Shown: positions 34,223 through 46,843 of the stretch, piece by piece
Position numbering within the stretch: position 1 is the first letter of the stretch
How the letters are laid out: each line of letters begins with the position of its first letter
Source: Cristatella mucedo
Taxonomy: Eukaryota > Bryozoa > Phylactolaemata > Cristatellidae
DNA length: 64,000 bases
NCBI GenBank assembly: GCA_009760855.2
Contig: WPIO01000170.1
Location: forward strand, 359,501 to 423,500
Reading direction: 5' to 3'
Translations under genes and position numbers: made by a program
Notes under the pieces: model-generated
Seen by the model: the letters and a program-made list of their open reading frames with translations, nothing else
The model's database searches: none
What the model was told of the DNA's origin: nothing

Positions 34223-36444
34223 CAATTTTTGGAATCTAATGAAGACTGCTATAAACTATGGAAGACTGCTGCAAACCTAGCTATTAAGGCGTACTTTTTT
34301 TATTACTTGACACTGCAGCAAGACTAATTTTTCTCACAGCTGCAACTTACGTCGACGCAGGTAGGTATCAGTACTGAATGAGAAAAAAAACTTGTATGAT
34401 ATCTAATATTGCAGGTGAGCCATGCAAGTTTGGTGTTGACTAAAAAGTAAATCGGTTATTGCGAGAAAAAATTCTCCATTCTCGTGTGTCACTAAAAGAC
34501 GTCCGTGGGTTTGATTTAGTTTTAATTATCAATTCTTCTCTCTTAAAATTTGTTTTCTATAATTTAGTTTCTGTCTCATGCTACATCAACTATTTTTGCA
34601 CATGCATGCAGAATCCAGTGACTGATTAAAATGCAGCTCTGTAAGTGAGTAAATAAGCAAGTAGTAAAACTAGGCGTGCATGCTTAGAGCCATGTGGGTG
34701 ATGCAGGCAAACGTCGGGCGCTGCCCAACATTTGGTCAAACAAGCTATTATTTACAAGTCTTACATTTTCTCTATCGTGCAATTAATTTACATTATGTGT
34801 GAGAAGCTTACCAGCCCACCAGAATATATAGTTCGTTTTTGCAAAATTGCTTGAGCTTAATCTTTAATAAGCTTCTAAATTAAAAATCAAAATTAATGAG
34901 TTTTTTTTAGATCTTCTAGAGTCAAACTATTTTTATTTTTGTGAATTAGAGCCAACACTTACTTAGGTGGCTAAGATCAGAGAAACGCGCAATAACATAA
35001 CAACTCAACGCTTGAAATTGAAAATCAGTTGATCCGGTAGGCCCCAATGCTGGCACCAACGGTTTAGCATTTTCGCAATTAGTGCGGTACCGTCAAAAAT
35101 AGAGATGAAAATATTGGCTGGACCACTTCCTAATAGAACAAATGCCGAATAAAATAAGCAATAGTATGCTGTGATTATTTAATGGATGACTGATACTTAT
35201 TACAGAATAGAAAGTCACCGGCGTCGATCTCGCACTTGAAAGAGTCATGTTCTGCGATAGGTCAAATAGTCGCCAGCTTTCTCTGTTCTTTCCCAACACG
35301 TGTATGTCATACGACTGAGCGATTCGTCAGCAAAGGTTAACACAGCGTATCCGATCAGTCAACCTATCATCTCCTTGCATTTATTGGTAAGAATTACGCT
35401 TTAGCACCGAACCCGCTGCCTTAACTGCTGCTATTGTAGATTTCGTGAAATCTAATGCGGCATCCGAGTAATATACGATTACAAATGGTACGGTCAAGAC
35501 TTGCTTTGCGATTCCTATGAGTTCTTTGCCCTTAACGCCGTAGAACTCACGCACAAAAGAACGTGAAATTTCTTACCGCCTACCCATTCCCTTTCACTTG
35601 TACAATATTTTCTGCAATTGTAATATTTCAGTTCCACGATCACGGAACTTTGCTGAGCACTCGACCGTATATGGCTATCATTCAGTCTGCACCTTGTGTC
35701 CGCTTACATAAATCACCAACTGTGAATCGCGAAGCCAGGGGAACCTTCAAAATCTTGATGCCATCCGCACAAAATTATCCTGGTCGCTCGTTCTGCTCGA
35801 TCCTAAAAGCGGCGTGCCTCCGCTCCATCTATTCCAAGTCCGACCTGCCACCAGTTTTGAATTGCTATAACATGAAGCCAGCCGATTTTCTGGCCAAATT
35901 TACGTCTGCACTTTCTAGTGAATGCATTCTAAACCTCATCCAAATAGCCAATGGTTCTCTCTGAAGTCTTAAACTATCGAGGACTAATTTTTGGCAGCTT
36001 AACAACTTGCGGACAATATTAGACTTCCGGCAAAATGATTTGGCATGCAAGGGTTAGTGTAGGTCGTCCCAAGCCACACTTGACCAGGTTAAATCTAGCT
36101 GTTATGAGAAAATTGTGGACTCACCGATGCGCAATCTATTAATGATGGTGCTGACTACTAACGATCGGATTAACAGATCCCAAATCAGAATTGTATATTG
36201 CGATCCATCCTTGTGAGGATTTAGCAGATAACTTTTCTAGAACTTTTCTCTTAAAGTTGGTAATATTTAAGAGCTCAGCCGGAATGTAAAATCCATACTT
36301 GACTCTTCATTGGCCGTTCCGTTCATTAATATCTCAATTCAAGCCCAGAACTAATGACCTCGAATTGAAATTCATTTCCTCTCTATGAAGACCGCTAGCT
36401 CTACACATCTCGTATCTACCGTTGTTCCAATCCTGAGATGCATA
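34223..36444. other. No recognisable feature; one 133-codon frame
   Basis: AT-rich. The longest frame is 35563-35964 (plus, 133 codons). It has a mixed composition, no domain I know, and no supporting splice or promoter context. I do not call it a gene. Confidence 0.4.
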
Positions 36445-36452
36445 GATCTGCC

Positions 36453-38741
36453 TAGAGTTTCTGGTAACAGTTTAAAAATAACAGTTAAACGGCTGTTTTC
36501 GCCCAAAATAAAAAAACAGTAAACGGCTGCTTTTTCAACTGTTTTACTTTTTTCTAACGAAAAAGTTTTCAAAAAAGATGTACCATCTGAACCTTCAGCG
36601 TTCATTTTTTATATGAAATATGCAACGGAAAACTATTTTTAATTTTTTTTGAATTGGTGAGTTATTTGCTGTTATAATTTTACCAAATTGGCCAAAAAAA
36701 AGCAAAAATGTAAATGCAATTTGAAAAAATTATGCAAAAAAATTATCAAATTGACCTTGCGGCATTGAAAAAAATATTTATATTCTTTTCAGTTACGTCT
36801 TCAATTTTGAAATAAAAAGAAAAACGAAAGAATAATATTACTGAAGAAATAGATGGTCAATGTTTACGACGCAATAAAATCGTCAACTGCTTTGGAAAAT
36901 TCACGACGACGTTAATGAATCGTCTGAAAATACAGTAACTTCATTTGTATAGACCTTTTGGATTATGTACATCCAAAGAAGAGCCCGCGAACAATAAGAG
37001 GACTAAAAAAATTTCCGATTTCCCAGGCAAAAGAGTCTAAAGAAAATTTTTACCGATCTGGCTACTGATAGAATATCGATTAGAATTGTCACCAGAAACA
37101 AGTCATTATTGCTATCATTTTCTCGAGACGGATTCAAACTTCCGGCAAACGAAAGCAAAGTGATGAAGCCGGCACGACGATCACGAAGAAAAGAGAAACA
37201 AAATGATTGATGATATAAATGGAAAACCTGAGAGATGAGTAAGAGATGAGATGAGATGAGAGCTTGGCACGACTACGGATAAATAAACAACCGTTAGAGG
37301 ACGTCGATTCTTCGGAGTCCACATTCATGATAGCGGCGATAAAAGCATGATCCAGACGGATCTTATTCACATATTTGGTTTGTACACTGCTCTTAATAGG
37401 TCTAATCAACAAAACAGCATTTCAAAGTTTATTGAATAGCAATGGAGTTGGATTTAGTGCGATCTACTGCGGACGGCATTGCAGTTAATAAGAAATGCAT
37501 GAGCCACATCGATGTTATCAGACATTTCTGCCTGAGCCTTGGTCTGCACCTTTGATCATGTGACAGGTTTTAAAAAAGAATACTGAGATTGACAATATAA
37601 ATCTGGATAGTAAAAATATTAATGAAATGAGTAATTTTGAACAGGTACCGACTCGGAAGTGATCGGCAATGGTACATTAGAAGAAGACGTCGATTACCAC
37701 GATATGTTCACGAAATCTTGCAAGTTGATCAGATTGATCAAAACATCAACTGTTTAAAATAATTACTTGAATCCAATATAAAAGCTTAGTTCGGACGCGA
37801 CATTTAACTGTAGTTTGACATGAAAAGGTACATGAACTCCATTCCAGCAATGATAAAGCCACTAGTAAAGACAGAAGTCGCCATCCGTGTGACGCTAAAC
37901 AAATTCAACGCCGTGGAAATTATTGAGTCGCCAAGTTGATGAGTGCTGACACTTTTAAAAGTAACTTTTAACTTTTAAACTTTTTTAACTTTAATTTTAA
38001 AACTTAAGCTCGGAAGCTCTTTCTAACCAGAATAATGACATTAGTAGGAAGCTCATGAAAAACTTGAAATGTCGCGCTGAAGAGTGATTAAACAAAGATC
38101 TCATGAATCTCTTTAACAGTCTCAAATATTCATATGTCTTCCCGCCAAAAAATACGCATAATTTCGTAGGAAATCTATCGCCTCGTCTATTTCGAATCAG
38201 CGATGTAGAAATTTTCATTGAGCAGTCGTGAAATGATGCTGAAATTTTAAACTTGTCTCTTCAAGATAAATTTATTGTGTCGCTTTAAAAAAGCCAGATC
38301 GTGAATTTCAGTAGGAGGGCAAAACAGTTTCAAATGGCTCAAGTCCGAATTCAAGCTCTTTATGATCTCTGGCCAGCGTAAGGAAAATCTCCAGAAATTT
38401 TACAAAGCTATTCTATCCACTAAACTGATATCGATGGACATGCGAAACGTTTTTCAGTCTGTACGAATTTTATTCCTGTTTAAAATTGAGATCACGTCTC
38501 TCAGACAGTCGCTCAATGCACTTGTGTTCTTGAAATATTATTAAATGAAGGAAAATGTATTGATTTAGAACCTCTCACGAAAGATATATTTAATAAAGGA
38601 GTTTATCCAAATAATATACTATGGACTGTCAAATTTGTGATATAAATGAAAAATAATAGTAAAACAGCAGTTAACAGTGACTTTTGAAAACTGAGAACAG
38701 TAAACAGTGGTTTTTCAAAAATGACTATTTCTAATTTCCTA
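36453..38741 (+). mobile_element. hAT-superfamily DNA transposon, degenerate
   Basis: About 2.29 kb, bounded by imperfect inverted ends: TAGAGTTTCTGGTAACAG on the left and, on the minus strand at the right, TAGGAAATTAGAAATAGTC. Both ends are followed inward by A/T-rich repeats of AACAGT and AAACAGTAAACGGCTG-type words. The flanks GATCTGCC (36445-36452) and GACCTACC (38742-38749) match at 6 of 8 positions, as expected for an old 8-bp hAT target-site duplication. Transposase remnants lie inside in the plus orientation. Confidence 0.78.
37457..38544 (+). pseudogene. hAT transposase remnant
   Basis: Two parts are readable. At 37457-37552, TADGIAVNKK, then RHFCLSLGLHL, resembles the catalytic-region motif of hAT transposases (TDGA...C..HG.HL). 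At 38340-38544, SGQRKENLQKFYKAILST through LRQSLNALVFLKYY matches the C-terminal dimerisation domain in layout: a charged segment, then the LL.I.PTS..ER.FS region (here highly altered), then a conserved leucine-rich end. In between, stops and shifts destroy the frame. The final frame ends with TAA at 38542-38544. Confidence 0.7.
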
Positions 38742-38805
38742 GACCTACCGATGACCGCCGGGTAATTAAGTACTATTGATAAATGGATATTTTTACTGCA
38801 AGCTA

Positions 38806-38879
38806 ATAGAATTAAATCTCTTTCTAGGCACCATACATAATCTTCCAAGGAAGCATATCTATTGATTAGTGATAGCATG
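38806..38879 (-). mobile_element. LINE A tail remnant
   Basis: AATTAAATCTCTTTCTAGGC and CCAAGGAAGCATATCTATTG match the reverse tail and first 3' UTR bases at 3465-3520. It is directly followed by a LINE B tail in the same orientation. Confidence 0.6.
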
Positions 38880-39300
38880 CATATATTTATCTCCGTCTGT
38901 AACTCCACAAAGTCATAAAGACCACGTGGGTGTTACGCAGGAGAGTTGTGTATAGCGCAATCACAGCCTAAGCGGCTTTCGGTACGCATTCGGTAGCCAA
39001 CAGACTTCGTCTCACGCAACAAAGAGAAAGTGGGAAGCATAGCAGAGTCAGAAGAGCAGTTGAGGTAGTGAGTAGCATGGAAGTAGCAGCTCAGGACCGC
39101 TGAAAAGGATGAGCCATAGACGGCAGCAGGAGAGTAGTTGTCGTTGCATAAGAATCGTGGAAGCGAGTTCCACAGTCTAGGACCTGCAGAGCTAAAGCTT
39201 CTGTCGCCGACGGTCTTTAAGAGGAGGAATAGAACAGCTAATTTATGACCGAGCATAAGCACAAAAAGGACATTGCGCACCGATGCTGTGAGGAGCAGAC
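38880..39300 (-). mobile_element. LINE B 3' end, 5'-truncated
   Basis: Starts with ATCTCCGTCTGTAACTCC, the reverse of the LINE B terminus. The C-terminal frame is open from 39280 to 38933 (115 codons) and includes VGDRSFSSAGPRLWNSLPRF and GYRMRTESRLGC. This is the best-preserved C-terminus of the family here. Confidence 0.9.
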
Positions 39301-39329
39301 GCGTGCTTAGTTTTTTTATTTCATCACGT

Positions 39330-39570
39330 GGCGGATTGTCGTGATTTCAGTCGGGAGTGAGATCCAAGCTTTGAGAGCATGAGTACTAAAGGCAGGACTG
39401 AAACATAATTTGAAGTAGGTTTAAGGCACGGCTAAAGGACGCGTCCGACGAGCGGCTGGTACGGTGCCTTGCCTCAATGGAAATTAGTTCGGAAATGTAG
39501 GCTAGAGAAAACGAATGAATGGACCTAAACGTAAGTGACACGAGCTTGAAGCCGATATGCATGCTTGATA
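39330..39570 (-). pseudogene. LINE C-terminal remnant (LINE A-like)
   Basis: On the minus strand, FRSIHSFSLAYISELISIEA resembles the 'SLAPAYLSELI' segment of CR1/L2 C-termini, and SQSLDLTPD corresponds to the 'KLWNSLP' area. Compare 34080-34222. No 3' UTR is preserved. Confidence 0.5.
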
Positions 39571-42500
39571 GAAATAAAATAGGCTAGCGATAAGCAGAGT
39601 CGTGTAGCAAAAGAAAACTGCGAGCAAATGACATTCCAGCATAGTTAGTGATTTCACTGTAAGCCCGTTATTGCATTGAGCGGAGTTGCCTGCGAGTTGT
39701 ATGAGTATCAGAAGCTAAAAAGGGAAGTCACAAGAGTATTCACCAACTTGAATGCGGTTTCCCTGCCTAAGCAGGCACGAATTTCCGAAGTATTACGCCG
39801 CTGGAAGTAGGCAGACGTGATTTTGCAACTGATTTGGTCGTGAGTGTAATGTCATTACGAACAAGGACGCCGCGATTTGGCGTAGATGTGATGGTAGAGG
39901 GGTAATGGGGGAGAGCCCAATTTGAAAGATAGATTTTTCTTCCTGAGGAATACATATGTGATTAGTCTTAGATACTTTACCTGTATTCTTCAAGGATCCT
40001 GCCTTAAAGCCACTCACTAGGAAGCTGAACCGCACAAGCGGAACTGTCTGGACTTTTTCTCAAACTGCTTATTTCACTTTGCATCAAAGACAGTGTTCGT
40101 ATCAGCCCTGGCGCATTGACTTTCTTCCTTAGATGCGATTGCTGTTTCAAAATAAATGTGCACTACTTCTCCTTTATTTTTGGGCGGGGGGGGGGTTGAC
40201 GACTCTTCCGACTTTCAGTGCTATCGGCTTACTTGGGCACTACCCCAATTGAGCTGCAGTCCATTTTGGAAGGTGACAAGCGACACCTCATGCTGCAAGG
40301 ACGATAGATACACTGTCGCAGTCGGTAGCAGCTGCCTGCAAGACGGCTGAAACTCTGGTTAAGGAAAAGTCGAAGAGGTCAAAGGCTCAGTCGTTTAATT
40401 GGCGGCAGCAGTCGCATTCTGGATCCCCGCACAAGGCGACTCACTCATAAATAATGGCACCGGTCTTTAGTACGGTTGCATCCCTCGCCAGAGCGGGACT
40501 GAGCAATGCCTCCGTTTATCATCTGATTGTGAGAGACACGAGCCCGTTGTCGTGTCGATGGCTGAAGTCTCGCAGACAATTTTTCAGCACGGTGCCTTCG
40601 GCATGTCACATGTCACTGTCCCAACAGTTTGCTGCGTCGGTACATGCACATTGAGAGCATAGCCGCATGCGAGTGCCAAGTGTGCCACGAGAAACGCGAT
40701 TGCCGGCCGGAGGCGACAAGCATTTTCGCATGGTGCATTCGGTTCCTCTGGTGACGGCTACTAAAGAGCCAGTGTCAGCTACTATAGTTACGCCCCTGCT
40801 CGTAGCAATGCTGCTATGGAACTTGCATCTCCGACTTCCTTTACGAGGGACTCTATATCGGTGGCTGCATATCTCCAGCGCTGGCAGTTGACGGAACCCT
40901 CTTTTTGTTCATTGGCTATAGCTTGACATACTTTGACACTGACATGGGCCAGTCAAGTCGGCAAACCTAGCAGCAGCTTGTGGAGACCTAGAGTATTCTC
41001 TTTAAAACCCCTCGCCGCTGAACGATCTGTATCTGACTTCTGCAAACTCAACGAGGACCATTTGCACGAGTGGCTAGCCCAAGCTCTCGCCATGCTCATC
41101 AAAAACGCAACACGGCAAGGTCACCGAGAGGAAGGTGATTAGCGGCTCAGGAATGACCAAAATCTACTGCCAAAACTTGAGCGACAGCCGCGCTGCAGCG
41201 GCTCAGCCGAACTTACCGGCAAGGCAGCATGTGGCGAATCCTCCATCCTAGAGCGCCTATGCTCCAGAGCGACATGGCGGCCTGATACGTCTTTTCGGTA
41301 ACGGAGGCGGCTAGGCGAGCCTTCGGTGGCTCTGCAGTCGTGGCTCTCCTAGAGCGAGCGAGCGAGCGAGCGCGTTTCCTGCTATCCTTGAACGTGAGCG
41401 TCGGCTCATGCTACACCTGCGTCCACCAGTGGGCAGACGGCTTGGAGCACTGAAAGTACCGTGCGCTCAATCCGATGCGTCTCTCCACGGCCGTATTACT
41501 CGATGCATCCCTTCACCTCGGCGACGTGCCTCTGTCGTGAGAGATCGGATCGACCATCCAGCACCACACAAGCGGCGCTGAAACCTGGTAAACTTCAGGT
41601 CAATTACTTCGCTGCTGACGCCATATAAACTGCCGTCTAGTGCAACGTCGTTGAAGCTCGTTGGCCACCTTCGGGCAGGTGTCTGGCTGTCTACCCAGCG
41701 TGTAGGGTCTTCTAGCACGCCCTCGAGGGCGGCCTTGAGCAGCCATTCCTTGCGGCGGCCGTATTTAGTATGGCGAGAGACACCCAATCGAACGATCGCT
41801 CGTTGCTCGAGGCCTTCCTTGACCTTGAGTAAACGTTTTATAACACATGAACGCCTCTCTCTTGCAAGCTCTGAGTCAGGTGGTTGCTACAGGAGTTTTC
41901 TTTCGTTTTATTTTGAGGTTGTCCTCGACTGACTCGCTCGTCGTGCTGAATATCAAAGATTGAGCTTTGGTACCGAATCCGTCATTGAAAGGCGTCGCGC
42001 CGGCTTATAGGCTGGCTCCTACCGTCTTCAAAACGGCCACGGAGTCCGTCACCCAATACGTACTGGTTTACGACGCCTTTTTGGATGAGAAGCTCGTCCC
42101 GCAAAATCTGAGCAATCTCTGGCTGACGACTTGACTGTTATTTCTGCGTCACACGACAAATTGAGTCAGTTAATCGTAGCGACTGAGTTGGTGGCTTCCA
42201 ACATGGGCTGGTACTTCCATTCCAAGATTTGCTAATGCGTGGGCGAGATCTTTAAGTTCCGAATGGCAGCTCCACTGCTCCTGCATGATAATGAGCTGCC
42301 GCAGCTCTCGGAGGATGACTGCGTGATCTATCTAGAAATCTATCTAGCAGGGCCTAGGCAAATTCATGGCCGATATTCCGATGTAATGCCTATCACTTAT
42401 GAAGAACATTATCCCTGTGCATGACTCACTTCTCGTCCCCAACCCGTCTGGCAGTAGCTGGACGCTATTAGGACATTCCTTCAGACCAGATTTTACTACC

Positions 42501-43763
42501 TATGCCTGGCAGTGATGGTAAGGAATTAAGTAAAAGTGAAGGTGATTTTATCAGACAGCCTTCCTTGATTACATAGCGGCAGAGGAGCCTCAACCGCTAT
42601 CACCACCTCTTGCAGCGGGAAATTAAGGGTCGCTCACTGCAGCACTCGAACCCACGATCAAGATCGTGAAGAGATAAACCACCTTACCTCAGGGGCAAGA
42701 CACAGGGAACCATGGAAATGGCTAGATCCCCATAAGCTGGTAGTAATGTGTCTCTGCATGGAGGCACCCTGCCTGCCTTATTTTTCGTCTTCCCATTTGT
42801 CATTCACTCAGCGAACTAGATGCTGAGGTGACCAGAGGCGATGCATGTGTCGCATAGGCTAGCACCTTGCAATATGCTAAATATCTTGTAAACATATTTA
42901 TTCCACCGTACCTCGCTTCCAGTTGGATCAAGCTACACTTTTCAGGAGCACTCATGCGCCTTTGACCAACGAGATATGCTTACTTTTCCTTAAAAGTCGG
43001 CCGATAGATTGTGACGCCTTTCGGTCTGGCCATGGCACCCCATCCCTGCGGTATTACGTTTCGAAAATTTTAATAAAACTGTTTTTGGGTGCGCCAAAAT
43101 CACTAATAATGAATTATTTGCCCCATCAGGAAAGTAAAAGCGTTTATTCGACCACTTTTTCACAGGTGACGGTCAGGCGTTCGCGGCGCCCCTCAAGTTC
43201 GGATGCAGGTGATGTCTAGGCCTCACAAGTGACCAGGGAAACGTCTTACCCGGCCTTCGAGCCGATCACTTTGGAATTTGCACACTCTCCTTCCGAAGTG
43301 GGCTAGCCGTGAACTTTAAAGTCTGGAGCTGTACCATCGCGCGAGGTTACACTTGCTCCCGCGCATGCACTGGGCCGATGCTTCGATTCAACCCAGTCAG
43401 CAGCGTACCGCCTCTGCTCAAAGCAGGAGGAAACTTTACCTCAGTGCTCCACCATTGCCGACCTTTCGTCCCAAAGGTAACGGCCTGGCATAAGCAGGTC
43501 CTGAGTCGTGGGGCTTCGGGGAAGATCTGACTTGGAGTGCTGAATCTGAGCGAATCTGACTGCGGATCTGAGTCGGATCTCGAGTTTGGCAGCTAGCGTC
43601 ACGTGATCAGACTCGGAGAGGCCAGCGAATGCCTGCGGCCGGACCTCATTACATGCTATCGAACTACGGCGAGCAGCGTAGGCGTCGCCATCCCGTTCGA
43701 CACTATCGACAATGTCGCCTTCGAGAAGGCTAACGACAGCAGTTATACTAAGTACGCAGGCAT
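39571..43763. other. Unresolved region (4.2 kb)
   Basis: Moderately GC-rich from 40400, with several short plus-strand frames (40454-40654, 40667-40891, 40933-41142, 42923-43219) and one 106-codon minus frame (41787-41467). None shows a motif I recognise. Simple tracts: a G run at about 40183-40196 and GAGC repeats at about 41349-41373. A box-B-like ACTCGAACC at 42646 might mark a decayed SINE head. This could be an eroded transposon or intronic DNA. Confidence 0.4.
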
Positions 43764-43803
43764 AACGGACGATGTTTTAGTGCAACGGACGATGTTTTAG
43801 TGC
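43764..43803. repeat. 20-bp tandem duplication
   Basis: Two exact copies of a 20-bp unit beginning AACGGACGATG, followed by a 5-bp start of a third. Confidence 0.95.
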
Positions 43804-44099
43804 AACGGCGAAGATCAGCAAGCATCTGACTATGCTGCCGCTTTCCGGTCAGGGTACCCAGAGAACGGATGCTGCCTCTATGCTGTGTGCACACCGTCCG
43901 TCGCTGGAATCGGAGGCTATCGTGGAAATCCTGCACAGGCGACGTAGCAATGGACAGTGAGGCTTTGAGCGAGAAATCCGTCTCTGGCAAATGCAGCTAT
44001 GCCGTGCTTCGGCAAGCCGCTTACAAGCCGATGTTAGAGTACGTCCCGACACTCGCCACTTGATGAAAATGACCTACGAAAATTAGGATGTTTATTTAT

Positions 44100-44229
44100 T
44101 TTATTTAAATTCCATTTATATAGCGCCCCAAGAGAACTTAATCTCTATTCAGGCGCTTCACATATGCCTCGGGGCTCGAGCCTACGACCTCAGTCAGACC
44201 TTGGTCGGGGCGAGCACCTTAACCGCTAA
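44100..44229 (-). mobile_element. tRNA-derived SINE, LINE A-type tail
   Basis: A well-preserved reverse copy: ATTTATATAGCGCCCCAAGA, AATCTCTATTCAGGCGCTTC, ACATATGCCTCGGGGCTCGA (box B region), then GGTCGGGGCGAGCACCTTAA and CCGCTA (box A region). Lacks the first few head bases. Confidence 0.88.
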
Positions 44230-44347
44230 AAATATCGAGCTGAAATAGAAAGTTTGATGCGTGTTTCCATTATAATTTAAAGCAAGGGCGTATCGAATAA
44301 CATGACACTTTGGTAGCCTCTTGGGCTGTGTTGAGCTAGCACTGCGG

Positions 44348-44554
44348 CTACTGCGGCAGCTGTGGCTGCCGCAGCCGTTGAGCAGCTTCGGTAGCGACTA
44401 GAGCAGCCACTGCCGCCACTGCTGCAGCTGCTTCCGGTTCTGGCGGGGACTTTCTCTCTCCGGCAGCGCCTGCGGCGATCCCTTTACCCTCAAAAGACTC
44501 CTCGTGCCAAATTAGCGTTGAAATGCTTTCAGGTAAAGGACGTGCATTGAACAA
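44348..44554 (-). other. Ala/Pro/Glu-rich 68-codon frame, possible small ORF or exon
   Basis: ATG at 44554-44552 to TAG at 44350-44348. The first half is complex (MFNARPLPESISTLIWHEES); the second is low-complexity alanine-rich with glutamate and proline. GCN and CAG codons dominate the second half, so triplet-repeat DNA may explain the open frame. No family is recognised. Confidence 0.25.
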
Positions 44555-45563
44555 ACGTTATAAAAACTAATGAATCGTACGCGGTTGTGCAAACCTAAGT
44601 AATAGCAGACTTAATGGATACATGACAAGGACTTTTAACGAGTAACACGCAGAGTTAATAACTTCAGAAAATGACTTAAATTCGGCTATTATGTTTGAAA
44701 AAATTAGAGATCCGAGATGTTCTGTTATTAAAGGCGATGAAACGGAAGCAGAAGCGGCCATCAGCAACCAGTGGTAGATTGTCGGGACCGCATCACGATA
44801 TTGTAGCTTGGATCCTGCGACCCCATTAGGTAGGTGATGTAACTATCGCCCAGCAGTAGCTTATATTATTCCAGGAAGAACCCCGCTTTCGTCGAAATGC
44901 TTAGTCTGTCATTTGTGTCAGCAGCTCAGTATGCGACAGCGTGGCAGCAGCACTGCTAGCGTCCATGGCTCTGCACTGTGTCCAAGCTAGTTTACTTCTG
45001 TTTTAGGACGGCAAAACCTTCGGTTCCACGCTCTGCCCTTATTGCTAAAGGACAAGGGAGATAAAAGGTAGAACGCTTCTTTTCGCCAACCGGCCAATAG
45101 CCTCGCAACATTCCATGCACTGCAGAAGACCAGTGTGGCGATGCGCCGTATTGCCATTCACGTGACCCTGCTGCAGCTAGCGGCGGTTAACAGCGGGCGA
45201 ACATTGCGGCGTAGTCTCGTGCGAAATATGCTCTGGCTCGTAGGTGTAGTAAATAAAATCAGAGGCCAACGCGAGTCAAATGCTAGATTCTATCAAATAG
45301 GCCGCATACACGGCTGCCTCTACGACGACCCAGCGCGTATTAAAAGCCCTCCGCATTCGAGTGCCCTTACACATCGGCCGCCAGCCTCGTTTCGCGAAAG
45401 CGAAATTCCCTTTACGTAATGCCGCTCGATGTTCAGATCACGTTTTCTGAGAAAATCTTTTCCAGCCACCGGGTAAACAGCACGCACTTGCGCCTGTCGC
45501 CGCGCTTCATTCCAGCCTCCTGCACAAGCGCGCGCGCTGATGTCGTACCAGTTGCTGAGCCTA

Positions 45564-45602
<39 letters not shown>
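45564..45602. repeat. (GCC)n microsatellite
   Basis: About 13 GCC/CCG units; a reading on either strand gives proline or glycine runs. Confidence 0.95.
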
Positions 45603-45883
45603 GCCTGCGCACAGGGTCCCGAAGCACCTGCTCACAGGCATTCGGGTGGAGGCCTGCCAAAATCGACGTAAATACGGCCAAGCAGACGCCGACCAACCTG
45701 AAAAGAATCAGGCTGAAGTTTGGCAGGCGGCAGTGCTTTAAAAACATCACCTCGAGAAGTGGCTCCGCGAAGCAGCCGCTTCTCTCATTTCAAGCGCCGA
45801 GTACTCGATCGAGCGCTCGGCGCGCGATGCGGCGGCGGCTCACGCACTGAGCCGTCTCTGGGTGGGCAGTCTTTGCAGATTCC

Positions 45884-45996
45884 GCCGCCGCTGCTCCTGC
45901 TTCTGCCGCTGCTGCCGCTGCTGCTGCTGCCGCTGCTGCTGCTGCTGCCGCCGCCGCCGCCGCCGCTGCTGCTGCTGCTGCTGTTGCTGCTGCTGC
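45884..45996. repeat. Mixed (CTG)n/(GCC)n tract
   Basis: Alternating CTG and GCC/GCT triplets with few interruptions over about 110 bp. Confidence 0.92.
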
Positions 45997-46632
45997 ATTT
46001 GCATTAAGAGAAATGCGGAGTGCAGATCGGAGGGCACTATGCCCTGCTTGAATCCTCGACCCCCAAAGCGCGCTGCTGCGCGACCCGTTGGCTAGTGACC
46101 AGGAAGTCAGAATCCCACTGGCGCGGCTGATAATAGCTCTGCTTATAACAAGCGCTATCGAATCGTTACATTAAACGCTGCGAGCTGCTCCGGGGCAATG
46201 TCTGTGCAGTCACAAATAGGCCGCGTGCGAGAAGCGCTGGCTGCAGCGTACGTCAAGCGTACCGAGATAAAAATGCCGCTTCCTCGGGGTGCAGCAAAAT
46301 GTCTTATTAATCTTATTGCTGCTGCGAGCGAAAACCCAACGTATACAAGAAAACACATAGAAAGTGTCGCCAGATCGCGTCTTTCTTTATCGAGAATGTC
46401 GCCACCATCGTTTGTCTCTGCTGCCATCGCAAAGCCGACTTATTTCAAAAATAGCGAAACACTATCGGCGTCAAGCTTCGCCTAAGTCGCACACAAAGCC
46501 TGCGAATCTGCTTCGCTCGTTTGATTCGCTCCGACGCTCGACCGACACCGACTGTCGGCGCTCGAGCGTCAAACGCCGCACGCAGCGCCCGGCGAGACAG
46601 AGCGCACGAACGGAGTCAGAGCACTCTAGCGC

Positions 46633-46634
<2 letters not shown>

Positions 46635-46727
<93 letters not shown>
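46635..46727. repeat. (CT)n microsatellite
   Basis: About 46 uninterrupted CT units, the longest perfect simple repeat in the window. Confidence 0.97.
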
Positions 46728-46729
<2 letters not shown>

Positions 46730-46781
46730 CGGCACACCGGCCGCTGGGCGCTCGCGATGCTCTCATTCGAAATGGCTTCCT

Positions 46782-46843
46782 CCGCGGCTGCACGGTTTTC
46801 CTCCGCGGCTGCACGGTTTTCCTCCGCGGCTGCACTAGCTTTT
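46782..46843. repeat. 21-bp tandem repeat, 3 copies
   Basis: The unit TTCCTCCGCGGCTGCACGG plus TT occurs three times in a row. Each unit contains the CCGCGG palindrome. Confidence 0.93.

Noticed and set aside
35563..35964. 133-codon plus-strand frame as a gene
   Set aside because: No domain, no start or splice context, and isolated in AT-rich DNA; kept only as a note in the gap entry.
45135..45419. 94-codon plus-strand frame upstream of the CpG-rich block
   Set aside because: Composition and context give no support beyond length, and it has no recognisable motif.
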